A DNA stretch of 64,000 nucleotides, taken from Anaerolineales bacterium. GTDB lineage: Bacteria; Chloroflexota; Anaerolineae; Anaerolineales; UBA4823. The stretch spans positions 1 through 64,000 of the forward strand of contig JANXBJ010000002.1 of assembly GCA_025057645.1 (NCBI GenBank). Reading direction: 5' to 3'. The position numbers were made by a program, and so were the translations under genes. Under the pieces are notes generated by a model. It saw only the letters and a list, made by a program, of their open reading frames with translations. It was not told the DNA's origin and made no database searches. Shown in pieces: positions 53,289 to 61,026 of the stretch. The first letter of the stretch is position 1. Each line of letters begins with the position of its first letter.

Positions 53289-54842
53289 TTAATCAGCGGG
53301 CACTGCAGCTTTTCCGGCCATCATCAAGCCCACCTGCTCGATCAGAGCTGGATCGGGCGGCACTTCGCCCATGAAGCGCCCCTCGAACATCACCAGGATA
53401 CGGTCGCTGAGAGCGAAGATTTCTTCTAAGTCGGCAGAGATCAAAAGAATCGCTGCTCCTGCATCCCGCTGTGCTAGAATCTGCTGGCGCACAAATTCGG
53501 TTGCGCCGATGTCAATCCCGCGCGTGGGTTGGTTTACCAAGAGGAAGCGCGGATGACGGTCGAGTTCGCGCGCAACCACGACCTTCTGCTGATTGCCGCC
53601 GGAGAGGTGGGCGATTTCTTCTTCAATGTCGCCGACACGGATGTTGAACTTGCTAATTTGGGAACGAGAATACTCTCGAATGGCTTCGAAGCGCAAAAAG
53701 CCCCTTTTAGAAAAGGGTTCGTCACGATACGACTTAAGCACAAAGTTCTCGGCGACCGAGAAAGGCAGGATTAAGCCCATCCGCTGCCGGTCTTCCGGGA
53801 CGTGGGCCATCCCCATCCGGTGAAGCCGATGGAGGTCATGTTTGGTGAGGATTTGGCCATCCAGGCGCATCTCGTCAAATTCACAATCGATCAGACCGGC
53901 AAGGGCAAGAGCCAACTCGGTTTGGCCATTTCCGGAAACCCCCGCAATGCCTAGGATTTCTCGTTCGCGCACCTCGAAGGAAACGCCCTTAACGGCCTCT
54001 AAACCCCGCGCATCTCTCACCCGCAAGTCTCGTACAGCGAAGATCACCTTGCCCGGCTGGGTCTGGGACTTCTTGAGTTCCATCAAAACTTCGCGCCCCA
54101 CCATCATGCGCGCCAGCTCGCGTGGGTTGGTCTCGGAGGTATTCACGGTTCCGACCACTCTGCCATCTCGCAGGACGGTGACACGATCGCTGACCTCCAT
54201 CACCTCTTCCAGTTTGTGGGTGATAAAAATGATAGTCAACCCTCGGTCGGCGAGTTGGCGTAGGAATTTGAGCAAGTGTTCGCTTTCTTGCGGGGTTAGC
54301 ACCGCAGTTGGCTCGTCTAGAATCAAGAGATCCGCCCCATGGTATAAGGCCTTGAGGATTTCTACGCGTTGTTGCTCCCCGACAGAGAGGTCCTGAACCA
54401 GCTTAGTTGGGTCGACATCTAGGCCGAACTCGTCGCTCATCGCACGGATACGCTCGTGCACTTCTTCCATGTGATTTAGGACCTTCCACGGGGGGTATTG
54501 CCCGAGGACGATGTTTTCGGCCACGGTGAGGGTAGGCACAAGCATGAAATGTTGGTGCACCATGCCGATGCGGTGGCGAATTGCGTCCTTGGGGTTGTGA
54601 ATATCCAGTTTTTTCCCTTTGTAGTAAATGCACCCCGAGTCGGGCTTATACAGGCCGTAAAGGATGCTCATGAGGACGGTTTTGCCTGCGCCGTTTTCGC
54701 CCAGCAGACAATGGATTTCCCCAGAACGTACTTCTAGGGTGATGCCGCGATTTGCCTGAACCCCTCCGGGAAAGCTTTTGTAGATATTTTCCATGCGTAG
54801 GATGAATTCTTGATCGGCGCTTTCCGGTGCGCACTCTTCCAT
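53289..54842 (-). CDS. Nucleoside/sugar-type ABC importer ATPase (two fused nucleotide-binding domains)
   Basis: The product has 517 residues. Domain 1 has Walker A GENGAGKT, signature LSVGEQQR and Walker B LLILDEPTAVL. Domain 2 has the degenerate Walker A GVSGNGQTE, signature LSGGNQQK and a Walker B ending VNQPTRGIDIGA. This asymmetric double ATPase is typical of the carbohydrate/nucleoside uptake class (YufO/NupO, RbsA). It powers the two permeases encoded upstream. AGGAGAGGG precedes the ATG at 54842. Confidence 0.94.
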   Translation of the reverse strand: MEECAPESADQEFILRMENIYKSFPGGVQANRGITLEVRSGEIHCLLGENGAGKTVLMSILYGLYKPDSGCIYYKGKKLDIHNPKDAIRHRIGMVHQHFMLVPTLTVAENIVLGQYPPWKVLNHMEEVHERIRAMSDEFGLDVDPTKLVQDLSVGEQQRVEILKALYHGADLLILDEPTAVLTPQESEHLLKFLRQLADRGLTIIFITHKLEEVMEVSDRVTVLRDGRVVGTVNTSETNPRELARMMVGREVLMELKKSQTQPGKVIFAVRDLRVRDARGLEAVKGVSFEVREREILGIAGVSGNGQTELALALAGLIDCEFDEMRLDGQILTKHDLHRLHRMGMAHVPEDRQRMGLILPFSVAENFVLKSYRDEPFSKRGFLRFEAIREYSRSQISKFNIRVGDIEEEIAHLSGGNQQKVVVARELDRHPRFLLVNQPTRGIDIGATEFVRQQILAQRDAGAAILLISADLEEIFALSDRILVMFEGRFMGEVPPDPALIEQVGLMMAGKAAVPAD

Positions 54843-54855
54843 GTTTCGCCCTCTC

Positions 54856-55800
54856 CTAGTAAGGGATGCCTAAGGCCTTTGGAGCACGAACGCGACGTTT
54901 GGTCAGACCGACTAGAACCAGCAGGGTGGCCAAGTAAGGTAGAGCCTGTAGGAACTGGTATGGAATTAATACGTTAGGCATTGCCTGAATCCGCAGTTGC
55001 AGAGCGTAAAACACCCCAAAAAGCAGGGAAGTTCCCATGGCTCCCCAAGGGGACCAGCCTCCAAAAACGACCACCGCAAGCGCAATAAACCCGCGTCCTG
55101 TGACGATGCCTTCGACAAATTGGTCTGCGTAGGCTAGGACTAAGAAAGCGCCCCCAATGGCTGCGAGGGAAGTCCCGATCAAAACACTGATGTAACGTGT
55201 GCGGTGGACGTTGATGCCAGCGGTATCGGCTGCTTTGGGATGTTCTCCGACGGCCCGGATGGATAGACCGAAGGCGGTCTTATACAACACGAAGGAAGCC
55301 GCCGGCACTAAGAGTAGAGTTGCGTATACCATGATGTTGTGACGGAAAAGCACTTCGCCCAAGAACGGTATTGAGCTTAGGAAGGGAAGGTCCAAGGGCA
55401 GGAAGGTTTTCAGGCTGAGGACTTTGCCGCTCTCGGCGTAAAAAGCCCGGTATAGGAAGCCGGTGATCCCCATACCGATCATGTTAAAGGCTGCACCCAC
55501 GACGATCTGATTGGCTTTGATCGTCACAGTGAAGAGAGCGAAGACTAGCCCACAGACTAGGCCACTGAGCACGGCTGCTATCAGTCCAAGAACCAGATTC
55601 CCTGTTTCAAACGCTGTAGAATAGGCGGCAAAGGCGCCGATCAACATGATTCCCTCGAGCCCAATATTCAGGACCCCAGCTCGTTCAGAAAACACTTCTC
55701 CAATGGCCGCGTAGAGGATGGGAGTCGCCATTCGCCAAGTGGCGGCTAGAGTGCTTTGGAGGAACAAAAGCGCAGGTAGGAGCTCCATGCTCAACTTCAC
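54856..55800 (-). CDS. ABC importer permease 2 (YufQ/NupQ-like)
   Basis: A 314-residue inner-membrane protein of the branched-chain/ribose permease family with about eight helices. It contains ERAGVLNIGLEGIMLIGAF and VGEHPKAADTAGINV, characteristic of the nucleoside-type subgroup. The GTG start overlaps the preceding permease stop (GTGA), so translation is coupled. GAGGA lies just upstream. Confidence 0.93.
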   Translation of the reverse strand: MKLSMELLPALLFLQSTLAATWRMATPILYAAIGEVFSERAGVLNIGLEGIMLIGAFAAYSTAFETGNLVLGLIAAVLSGLVCGLVFALFTVTIKANQIVVGAAFNMIGMGITGFLYRAFYAESGKVLSLKTFLPLDLPFLSSIPFLGEVLFRHNIMVYATLLLVPAASFVLYKTAFGLSIRAVGEHPKAADTAGINVHRTRYISVLIGTSLAAIGGAFLVLAYADQFVEGIVTGRGFIALAVVVFGGWSPWGAMGTSLLFGVFYALQLRIQAMPNVLIPYQFLQALPYLATLLVLVGLTKRRVRAPKALGIPY

Positions 55801-56951
55801 TCCTCTTTTTCCATGGTAACAGCGCGGTAGACGCCAAAAGCAACCACCGAAAGAACTACCATCCCTTGAATCATAAGCACGAGCACGGAGGGCACTCTTG
55901 CGTTCATTTGCATCACCTCCGATCCGGAGCGCAATGCACCGAATAGGATTCCGGAAAAGATCACCCCCAGCGGGTTATTGCCGACCAGGAGCGAGACGGC
56001 GATACCGTCAAATCCATATCCTGGGGAGATCAATTGATAGAGGCGATACGAAATGGCTGCAACTTCAACCGCACCGGCCAGCCCGGCCGCTCCGCCGCTG
56101 ATTCCCATGGCGAGGAGGATGTTGTTCTGCACGTTAATTCCGGCATAGCGTGCTGCCTCGGCATTGGTCCCAACGGCGCGAATAGTATACCCGATACTGG
56201 TTTTGAATAGGAGAATATACAAAATGATTGCCAGTAGAAGAGCAATGATAAAGCCGAGATGTAACCGGGTAGGAGGCAAAAAACGAGGTAGCCATGCATT
56301 CTCGCTGATGCGCGGAGTTTGGGGGAAAAGCCCCTTGGTTTCGATCATCGGTCCCGTGACCAGAAATCCCGTGATGAAGATGGCAATATAGTTGAGCATA
56401 ATGGTGGTGACGACCTCGTTGGCCCCAAAGCGGTTCTTGAGAAAGCCTGCCAACATCCCCCACATTGCGCCGCCGGCGATGCCCAGGAGCAATACTAGCG
56501 GCATCAGGATAGCACGAGGAAGACTGCCTAAATAGATGCCCGCAGCAGTTGCTGCGATCGCCCCGAGATAGAACTGTCCTTCTGCACCGATATTCCAGAT
56601 ACTGCATCGGAAAGCAATGGCAAGACCTGCGCCGATAAAGATCAGTGGCGTTGCCTTAATCAACACCTCGGTGACTGCAGTGAGATCCTTGAAAGCACCC
56701 TGCCACATGGCTCGGTAGGCAATCAGCGGGTCGTATCCGGCAAGCCAGAGCACCACTGCGCCGAGGAGCAATGCGATCAGTATAGCAATTGGGGGCAACC
56801 CAATGCTTTGCCAGGCTCGTCTAAACCTCTTCCCGAAGTTGCGCCAGACCATGCTTTCTCTTGCCTCTTTTGGGTTAGGATTTGCAAAGTGGAGATTGGG
56901 GTTTTCAGAGCCTCCTGCATACCGTGGAGGCGTTTTGTTGTCCGTTGTCAT
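55797..56951 (-). CDS. ABC importer permease 1 (YufP/NupP-like)
   Basis: A 384-residue membrane permease with nine or ten helices. Family motifs are FRCSIWNIGAEGQFYLGA and AVGTNAEAARYAGINV. A ~45-residue hydrophilic N-terminus precedes the first helix; an ATG at codon 34 is an alternative start. It pairs with permease 2 to form the translocation pore. The gene lies 163 bp after the lipoprotein gene, with a hairpin between. Confidence 0.92.
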   Translation of the reverse strand: MTTDNKTPPRYAGGSENPNLHFANPNPKEARESMVWRNFGKRFRRAWQSIGLPPIAILIALLLGAVVLWLAGYDPLIAYRAMWQGAFKDLTAVTEVLIKATPLIFIGAGLAIAFRCSIWNIGAEGQFYLGAIAATAAGIYLGSLPRAILMPLVLLLGIAGGAMWGMLAGFLKNRFGANEVVTTIMLNYIAIFITGFLVTGPMIETKGLFPQTPRISENAWLPRFLPPTRLHLGFIIALLLAIILYILLFKTSIGYTIRAVGTNAEAARYAGINVQNNILLAMGISGGAAGLAGAVEVAAISYRLYQLISPGYGFDGIAVSLLVGNNPLGVIFSGILFGALRSGSEVMQMNARVPSVLVLMIQGMVVLSVVAFGVYRAVTMEKEE

Positions 56952-57067
56952 CCGAAGCGCGACTCTCTTGGATGGGAAACCTAAAGAAATTCACCGAATC
57001 CAAAACAAACACAGGGAGCTTTCTCGACCCGGGGCTCGGTCAAAGCAATGAAGTCTTGGTATTGAAA

Positions 57068-57097
57068 CGTGGTGGTTGGCAATTCCCAACCACCACG
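57068..57097 (-). terminator. Attenuator-like hairpin between binding protein and permease genes
   Basis: A perfect 12-bp stem CGTGGTGGTTGG/CCAACCACCACG (57068-57079 with 57086-57097) has a 6-base loop. It lies just after the lipoprotein gene stop in the direction of transcription. A short TTT follows. Partial termination here would make binding protein more abundant than permease, as is usual for ABC importers. Confidence 0.75.
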
Positions 57098-57114
57098 CAA
57101 GTCGCTTAGGGAAA

Positions 57115-58152
57115 TTATTTCTGTGAAGATAGGGTTTTGATTTCGCCGGCTTTGATTTTCTCGGCAATGGCTTCTACTTCCTTACGCAGCTCTTCGGGGA
57201 CCGGGTTGGCTGCGCCGTCGTTATAGGTGATCCACATCACTTTGTCATGTTTGAGACCGAATTCAATATTGCTGGTGGGCTTAAATGTGCCGGCTTGCAC
57301 TTCCGCAGCGATTTCTACTAAGCCCTCGCCATAATTCAAGATGTAATTAGCGAGGATGTTCTTCGGTGCTTTGCTGGTGTTATCGCCGAACAGGCTGAAT
57401 CCCCAAACGTTCTTTTCCACCATAGCCTGATAAACGCCGTTATTAGCGAAATCTGCATTCCCAACCAGGAAATCTGCACCCCCGTCAACATAGCTGATTG
57501 CTGCCTCTTTCGCTGCGGCAGTGTCGGTCCAGTTCCCAATATAGGTGATTTTCACCGGGAAGTTCGGATCGACTGAATGTGCCCCTAGAGTGAAGCCTTC
57601 GAAGGCTTCGGCAATCGGTGGAATTTCCATTCCCCCAATTAGGCCGGCTCCTTTGCCCATTTTAGCAGCGATGTAGCCGAAGAGATAGCAAGGCTGACTG
57701 GAGTCGGTGTTCAAGCCGATCAGATTGGGGATGTTCGGGTCATAGAAACGGCTGCTAGAAAGGAAAAAGAAGGTGTTGGGGTATTGAGGGGCAACCGCTA
57801 TGGCAGCATCTGTGAACTCGTTACCGTGCCCAAGGATAAAGTTGTAGCCCTGGTCTGCAAAGTCGCGGAAGGCCTTTTCAAAGGCTGCGGGGGCCATCTC
57901 AACTTCTACGTAGCTGATCTCTGCACCAAGTTCGGCCTCCATGCGCTTGAAGGCCTCGTAGGCAGTCTGGTTCCACCCGCCGTCATTAACAGGACCTGGA
58001 GCCAGCAAACCGGCCTTGAATTTGGCAGGTTGTTCGGGTGGCTTGGTCGGCTCAGCGGGTTGCTCCGGGGCAGGGGTTGCGGCTGGAGCACAGGCTACCA
58101 ACAAGGCGAGGACGATCGATAACACGATCAGAAGGTATATACGGGCTTTCAT
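57115..58152 (-). CDS. BMP-family ABC substrate-binding lipoprotein (nucleoside type)
   Basis: The product has 345 residues. The signal peptide ends LALLVAC (lipobox), with a Pro/Glu-rich linker. The PnrA/BMP-like binding domain starts FKAGLLAPGPVNDGGWNQ and contains GHGNEFTDAAI and GADFLVGNADFANNGV. Relatives bind purine nucleosides or simple sugars outside the membrane. The ATG at 58152 with AGGAGAG is preferred to the one at 58176. It heads the operon BMP, permease 1, permease 2, ATPase, dehydrogenase. Confidence 0.94.
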   Translation of the reverse strand: MKARIYLLIVLSIVLALLVACAPAATPAPEQPAEPTKPPEQPAKFKAGLLAPGPVNDGGWNQTAYEAFKRMEAELGAEISYVEVEMAPAAFEKAFRDFADQGYNFILGHGNEFTDAAIAVAPQYPNTFFFLSSSRFYDPNIPNLIGLNTDSSQPCYLFGYIAAKMGKGAGLIGGMEIPPIAEAFEGFTLGAHSVDPNFPVKITYIGNWTDTAAAKEAAISYVDGGADFLVGNADFANNGVYQAMVEKNVWGFSLFGDNTSKAPKNILANYILNYGEGLVEIAAEVQAGTFKPTSNIEFGLKHDKVMWITYNDGAANPVPEELRKEVEAIAEKIKAGEIKTLSSQK

Positions 58153-58245
58153 CTCAACTCTCCTAATTTTGGGCATCTAACTACGGAGACAGCGCCTCCG
58201 AGTTTTCCTAAATATGGAAAGGGGGCGAAACGGAAGTAAAGCATA

Positions 58246-58289
58246 GCTTAACATGTATTAAGCATAACATAACAATACCCTGAAGTCAA
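58246..58289 (-). promoter_or_regulatory. Promoter of the nucleoside-importer operon with palindrome at the start site
   Basis: On the minus strand the -35 is TTGACT (58284-58289), the spacer 17 bp, and the -10 TATGCT (58261-58266). The start is near 58254, with a ~100-nt leader. GCTTAA (58246-58251) and TTAAGC (58258-58263) form an 18-bp palindrome over the -10 and start site, a typical repressor position. Confidence 0.7.
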
Positions 58290-58312
58290 GGAGAGCTCTT
58301 ACTCTTTATTTC

Positions 58313-58341
58313 TGGACAAGAGCCTGATTCTCAGTTAGAAT
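58313..58341 (+). promoter_or_regulatory. rpsT promoter
   Basis: TGGACA (58313-58318), a 17-bp spacer and TAGAAT (58336-58341). The start is near 58348, about 39 nt before the TTG start codon. It is divergent from the importer promoter. Confidence 0.65.
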
Positions 58342-58386
58342 TGATGTATAGACTAAGAGGATCACTATGAGGAATGGAGGTTAGCG

Positions 58387-58668
58387 TTGGCCAATATTAA
58401 ATCGCAGATTAAGCGAATGCGTCAGAACGAAAAACGCCGCCTGCGCAACCGATACTATAAGGGCCGGGCGCGTACGTTTGTGAAAAAAGCTCGGATAAGT
58501 ATTCAAAAGGGCTCTCTCGAGGAAGCCGTCAAGGCTACCCGCCTGGCTATCAGTGCGCTGGATAAGGCAGCGGAGAAAGGGATCATCCACAAGAATAATG
58601 CGGCTCGCCGGAAGAGCCGCTTGATGAAGCGTCTTGCTATATTGGAGAAACAACAAGCAACGACTTAG
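58387..58668 (+). CDS. rpsT: 30S ribosomal protein S20
   Basis: A 93-residue, highly basic helical protein that binds 16S rRNA. It begins ANIKSQIKRMRQNEKRRLRN and ends in a Lys/Arg-rich tail (HKNNAARRKSRLMKRL). The start codon is TTG with TGGAGG upstream. The E. coli rpsT gene also starts with UUG, which is tied to its autogenous control. A terminator follows. Confidence 0.97.
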   Translation: MANIKSQIKRMRQNEKRRLRNRYYKGRARTFVKKARISIQKGSLEEAVKATRLAISALDKAAEKGIIHKNNAARRKSRLMKRLAILEKQQATT

Positions 58669-58704
58669 GTTATTCGATGGATTTCTCGGTCGGGCTTGGC
58701 CGAT

Positions 58705-58734
58705 AGCGGGTGCAATTTTGCGCCCGCTTTTGTT
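58705..58734 (+). terminator. Intrinsic terminator after rpsT
   Basis: AGCGGGTGC (58705-58713) pairs with GCGCCCGCT (58720-58728), with one G-U pair, followed by TTTTGTTT. Confidence 0.88.
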
Positions 58735-58755
58735 TCAGAGACCGGAATTTCTGCG

Positions 58756-60084
58756 TTAATCTTCGGGGGCGATTTGCGGTAAGATTTCGGGGGCATAGGT
58801 GGAAACCATCCCTGTAGAGAGCCCGTTTTCACGGCAGATTTCGGCATACAGGTTGGCACTTGGGCGACGCGTGCGTAGCTGGGTTTTCTCGTCCAAAGCC
58901 CACAAGCCAAACCGCTGCGTCCACCCTCGTTCCCACTCGAAGTTATCTACTAGAGACCAGTGAAAATAGCCCTTGACAGGGATGTTGAAATTGATCGCTT
59001 TCCATAGCTGGTGGACGTGTCCGATAAGATAGCGTGGGCGCAAACGGTCTTCTGCGTCGTTGACGCCGTTCTCAGTGATAAGGATCGGAAGAGCGGCGCG
59101 TTGTGCCCATTGGATGGCGCTGAAGAAGCCCAACGGCTCGTTAGCAATAAATCCTCCATCGCTCAGGTCCGATCCCTCGGGGAAGAAGCGCCGCGCAAAG
59201 ACCTCGGCGGCCTTGCTCAGGTCAAAGGCCACCCGCGAGCGAGTGTAATAATTTAAGCCGAAGAAATCTTGGGTGCCCTTGGCTTCTGGGACGTTGCGCC
59301 GAAACAACAGGACGCGCAACTTGCCACTCGATAAGGGTAAGGTGATCATTTCGTTCAGAGCTTTGTGAAGGGTGTTCGTTGTCCAGCGGTCGAGTGGCGA
59401 CCATGACTTGGCGGGAAGTAAATCCTGATAGTGATGGGCCATGCCTACTCGAGCAGTAGGTTGAAGGTTGTGAATGGCGCGGTAGGCACTAGCATGGGCT
59501 CGCAGAAGGTTAACGGCGGTCTTAATCGCTGAGTCAAGGCTGGTTTTGCCCGGGGGCCAAATCCCTTGTACGTAACCGAAGATAATATATAGGTTTGGTT
59601 CATTGAAGGTAACCCATAGGTTCACGTACTCCTTGAGAGCGCTCACGACCTTGAGGGCATATTGTGTAAAGCGCTCGACTGAACGGTCGTTCTCCCATGC
59701 GCCCTCTTCTATAAACCACATCGGTTCGGCAAAGTGATGTAAAGTGACCAGAGGGATCATATTGCGTTGTACTAGCCCTCGAGCCATTTCTCGGTAATGT
59801 TCAAGAGCTTCCTCGTCCCATTTTTCGGGGGTGGGTTGGATGCGACTCCACTCAACCGAAAAACGGTGGGCGTTTTGATGTCCCTCGGCGGCGCGATCAA
59901 AATCTTCGCGCCAACGTCCACCCCACCAATCGCAAGCAAGGCCGCATTTATGACCATGCAGAACGCGTCCTTGTTCTTCCCACCAATGCCAAGAATTGAG
60001 AAAGTTGTTTCCCTCCACTTGGTGGGAAGAGGTTGCTGTTCCCCATAAAAAGCCACGCGGAAAATGGTATTTTACTTCTGGCAT
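58756..60084 (-). CDS. GH1 family beta-glycosidase
   Basis: A 442-residue (beta/alpha)8 retaining glycosidase. The N-terminus FPRGFLWGTATSSHQVEG is the GH1 signature. The acid/base Glu lies in VTFNEPN and the nucleophile Glu in ILITENGVNDAED. No signal peptide is present, so it acts in the cytoplasm on imported beta-glucosides or galactosides. No sugar transporter adjoins it. GAGGGAGAA precedes the ATG. Confidence 0.94.
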   Translation of the reverse strand: MPEVKYHFPRGFLWGTATSSHQVEGNNFLNSWHWWEEQGRVLHGHKCGLACDWWGGRWREDFDRAAEGHQNAHRFSVEWSRIQPTPEKWDEEALEHYREMARGLVQRNMIPLVTLHHFAEPMWFIEEGAWENDRSVERFTQYALKVVSALKEYVNLWVTFNEPNLYIIFGYVQGIWPPGKTSLDSAIKTAVNLLRAHASAYRAIHNLQPTARVGMAHHYQDLLPAKSWSPLDRWTTNTLHKALNEMITLPLSSGKLRVLLFRRNVPEAKGTQDFFGLNYYTRSRVAFDLSKAAEVFARRFFPEGSDLSDGGFIANEPLGFFSAIQWAQRAALPILITENGVNDAEDRLRPRYLIGHVHQLWKAINFNIPVKGYFHWSLVDNFEWERGWTQRFGLWALDEKTQLRTRRPSANLYAEICRENGLSTGMVSTYAPEILPQIAPED

Positions 60085-60169
60085 TTCTCCCTCACAAATT
60101 AGGGTTTCCAGAGTATTTTACCCCAAGGGAGGACTTTGAAGCTCCGTTATCAGATCGTGCTGGAACTTC

Positions 60170-60199
60170 TTGACATAGAACGATTGTTCGTGTTATATT
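60170..60199 (+). promoter_or_regulatory. lexA promoter with SOS box
   Basis: The -35 is TTGACA (60170-60175), with the -10 TTATAT/TATATT at 60193-60199. Between them lies AGAACGATTGTTCG (60177-60190), a perfect GAAC-N4-GTTC dyad of the Gram-positive-type LexA box. This placement gives autorepression. Confidence 0.88.
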
Positions 60200-60288
60200 T
60201 GGGTTTAAATATACTGTGGAGGCATCCCGAGGTTGATCCCCTTTGTTCTTCAACCTCAATCACGGGTTTCGCTATAGGAGAAGCCGTC

Positions 60289-61026
60289 ATGATGGCAAGA
60301 CGAAAAATTCAACAGATGCAAGACCGACACCGGCGTATTGTGGCGGTCTTGCATGAATTTCTGTCCGATCTGGGCTATCCTCCTTCAATTCGCGAGATTT
60401 GCGAACGCACAGGCATCACTTCGACTTCAATGGTCAACCGTTATCTTGAACAACTAGAAGAGTGGGGCGTTATTGAGCGGGATGGGGGGGTCTCGCGCGG
60501 CATCCGCTTATTGCGTAGTCCGGCCGAATTAGGGATAGACATTTGGGTCACGGTGCCTCAGAGAGCTCAATCCTTTGCCGAGGAACTCTTGCATATCCCA
60601 ATCGTGGGTCGTATTCAAGCTGGTCAACCGCTGCCAGTGCCGGGTTCGGATTTCGCCAGCTTTGACCCTGAACACGCGATTGCGGTTGCGAGCAGTTTAT
60701 TTTCTAAGCGCGATCAAGCCGAAGATCTCTTCGCCCTCGAGGTGCGTGGGGATTCCATGGTTGATGCGATGATCAATGATGGCGATATTGTCATCATGCG
60801 CCCGGTCACAGAGGTGCGCAACGGAGAAATGGTGGCTGTTTGGCTGAAGGACGTTGAAGAGACTACCCTGAAGTACTTCTACAAAGAAAACGGGCGTGTG
60901 CGCTTGCAGCCCGCTAATCCTGCTTATCAGCCTATTATTATCGAGCATCCGGAAAGTGTCGAAGTTCAGGGCAAAGTAGTGATGGTCATCCGTAAGTTTA
61001 GTGGGGAGGTCACCCCGGCTGCCTAG
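60289..61026 (+). CDS. lexA: LexA repressor
   Basis: The product has 245 residues from the ATG at 60289 (GGAG 8 nt upstream). The N-terminal winged helix has LGYPPSIREICERTGITSTS, with the recognition helix in the second half. The cleavage bond is Ala111-Gly112 in RIQAGQPLP. The catalytic pair is Ser156 (GDSMVDA) and Lys195 (TTLKYF). RecA filaments trigger self-cleavage and SOS induction. The linker before the cleavage site is longer than in E. coli LexA. Its 3' end overlaps the convergent nuclease gene by 4 bp. Confidence 0.96.
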   Translation: MMARRKIQQMQDRHRRIVAVLHEFLSDLGYPPSIREICERTGITSTSMVNRYLEQLEEWGVIERDGGVSRGIRLLRSPAELGIDIWVTVPQRAQSFAEELLHIPIVGRIQAGQPLPVPGSDFASFDPEHAIAVASSLFSKRDQAEDLFALEVRGDSMVDAMINDGDIVIMRPVTEVRNGEMVAVWLKDVEETTLKYFYKENGRVRLQPANPAYQPIIIEHPESVEVQGKVVMVIRKFSGEVTPAA

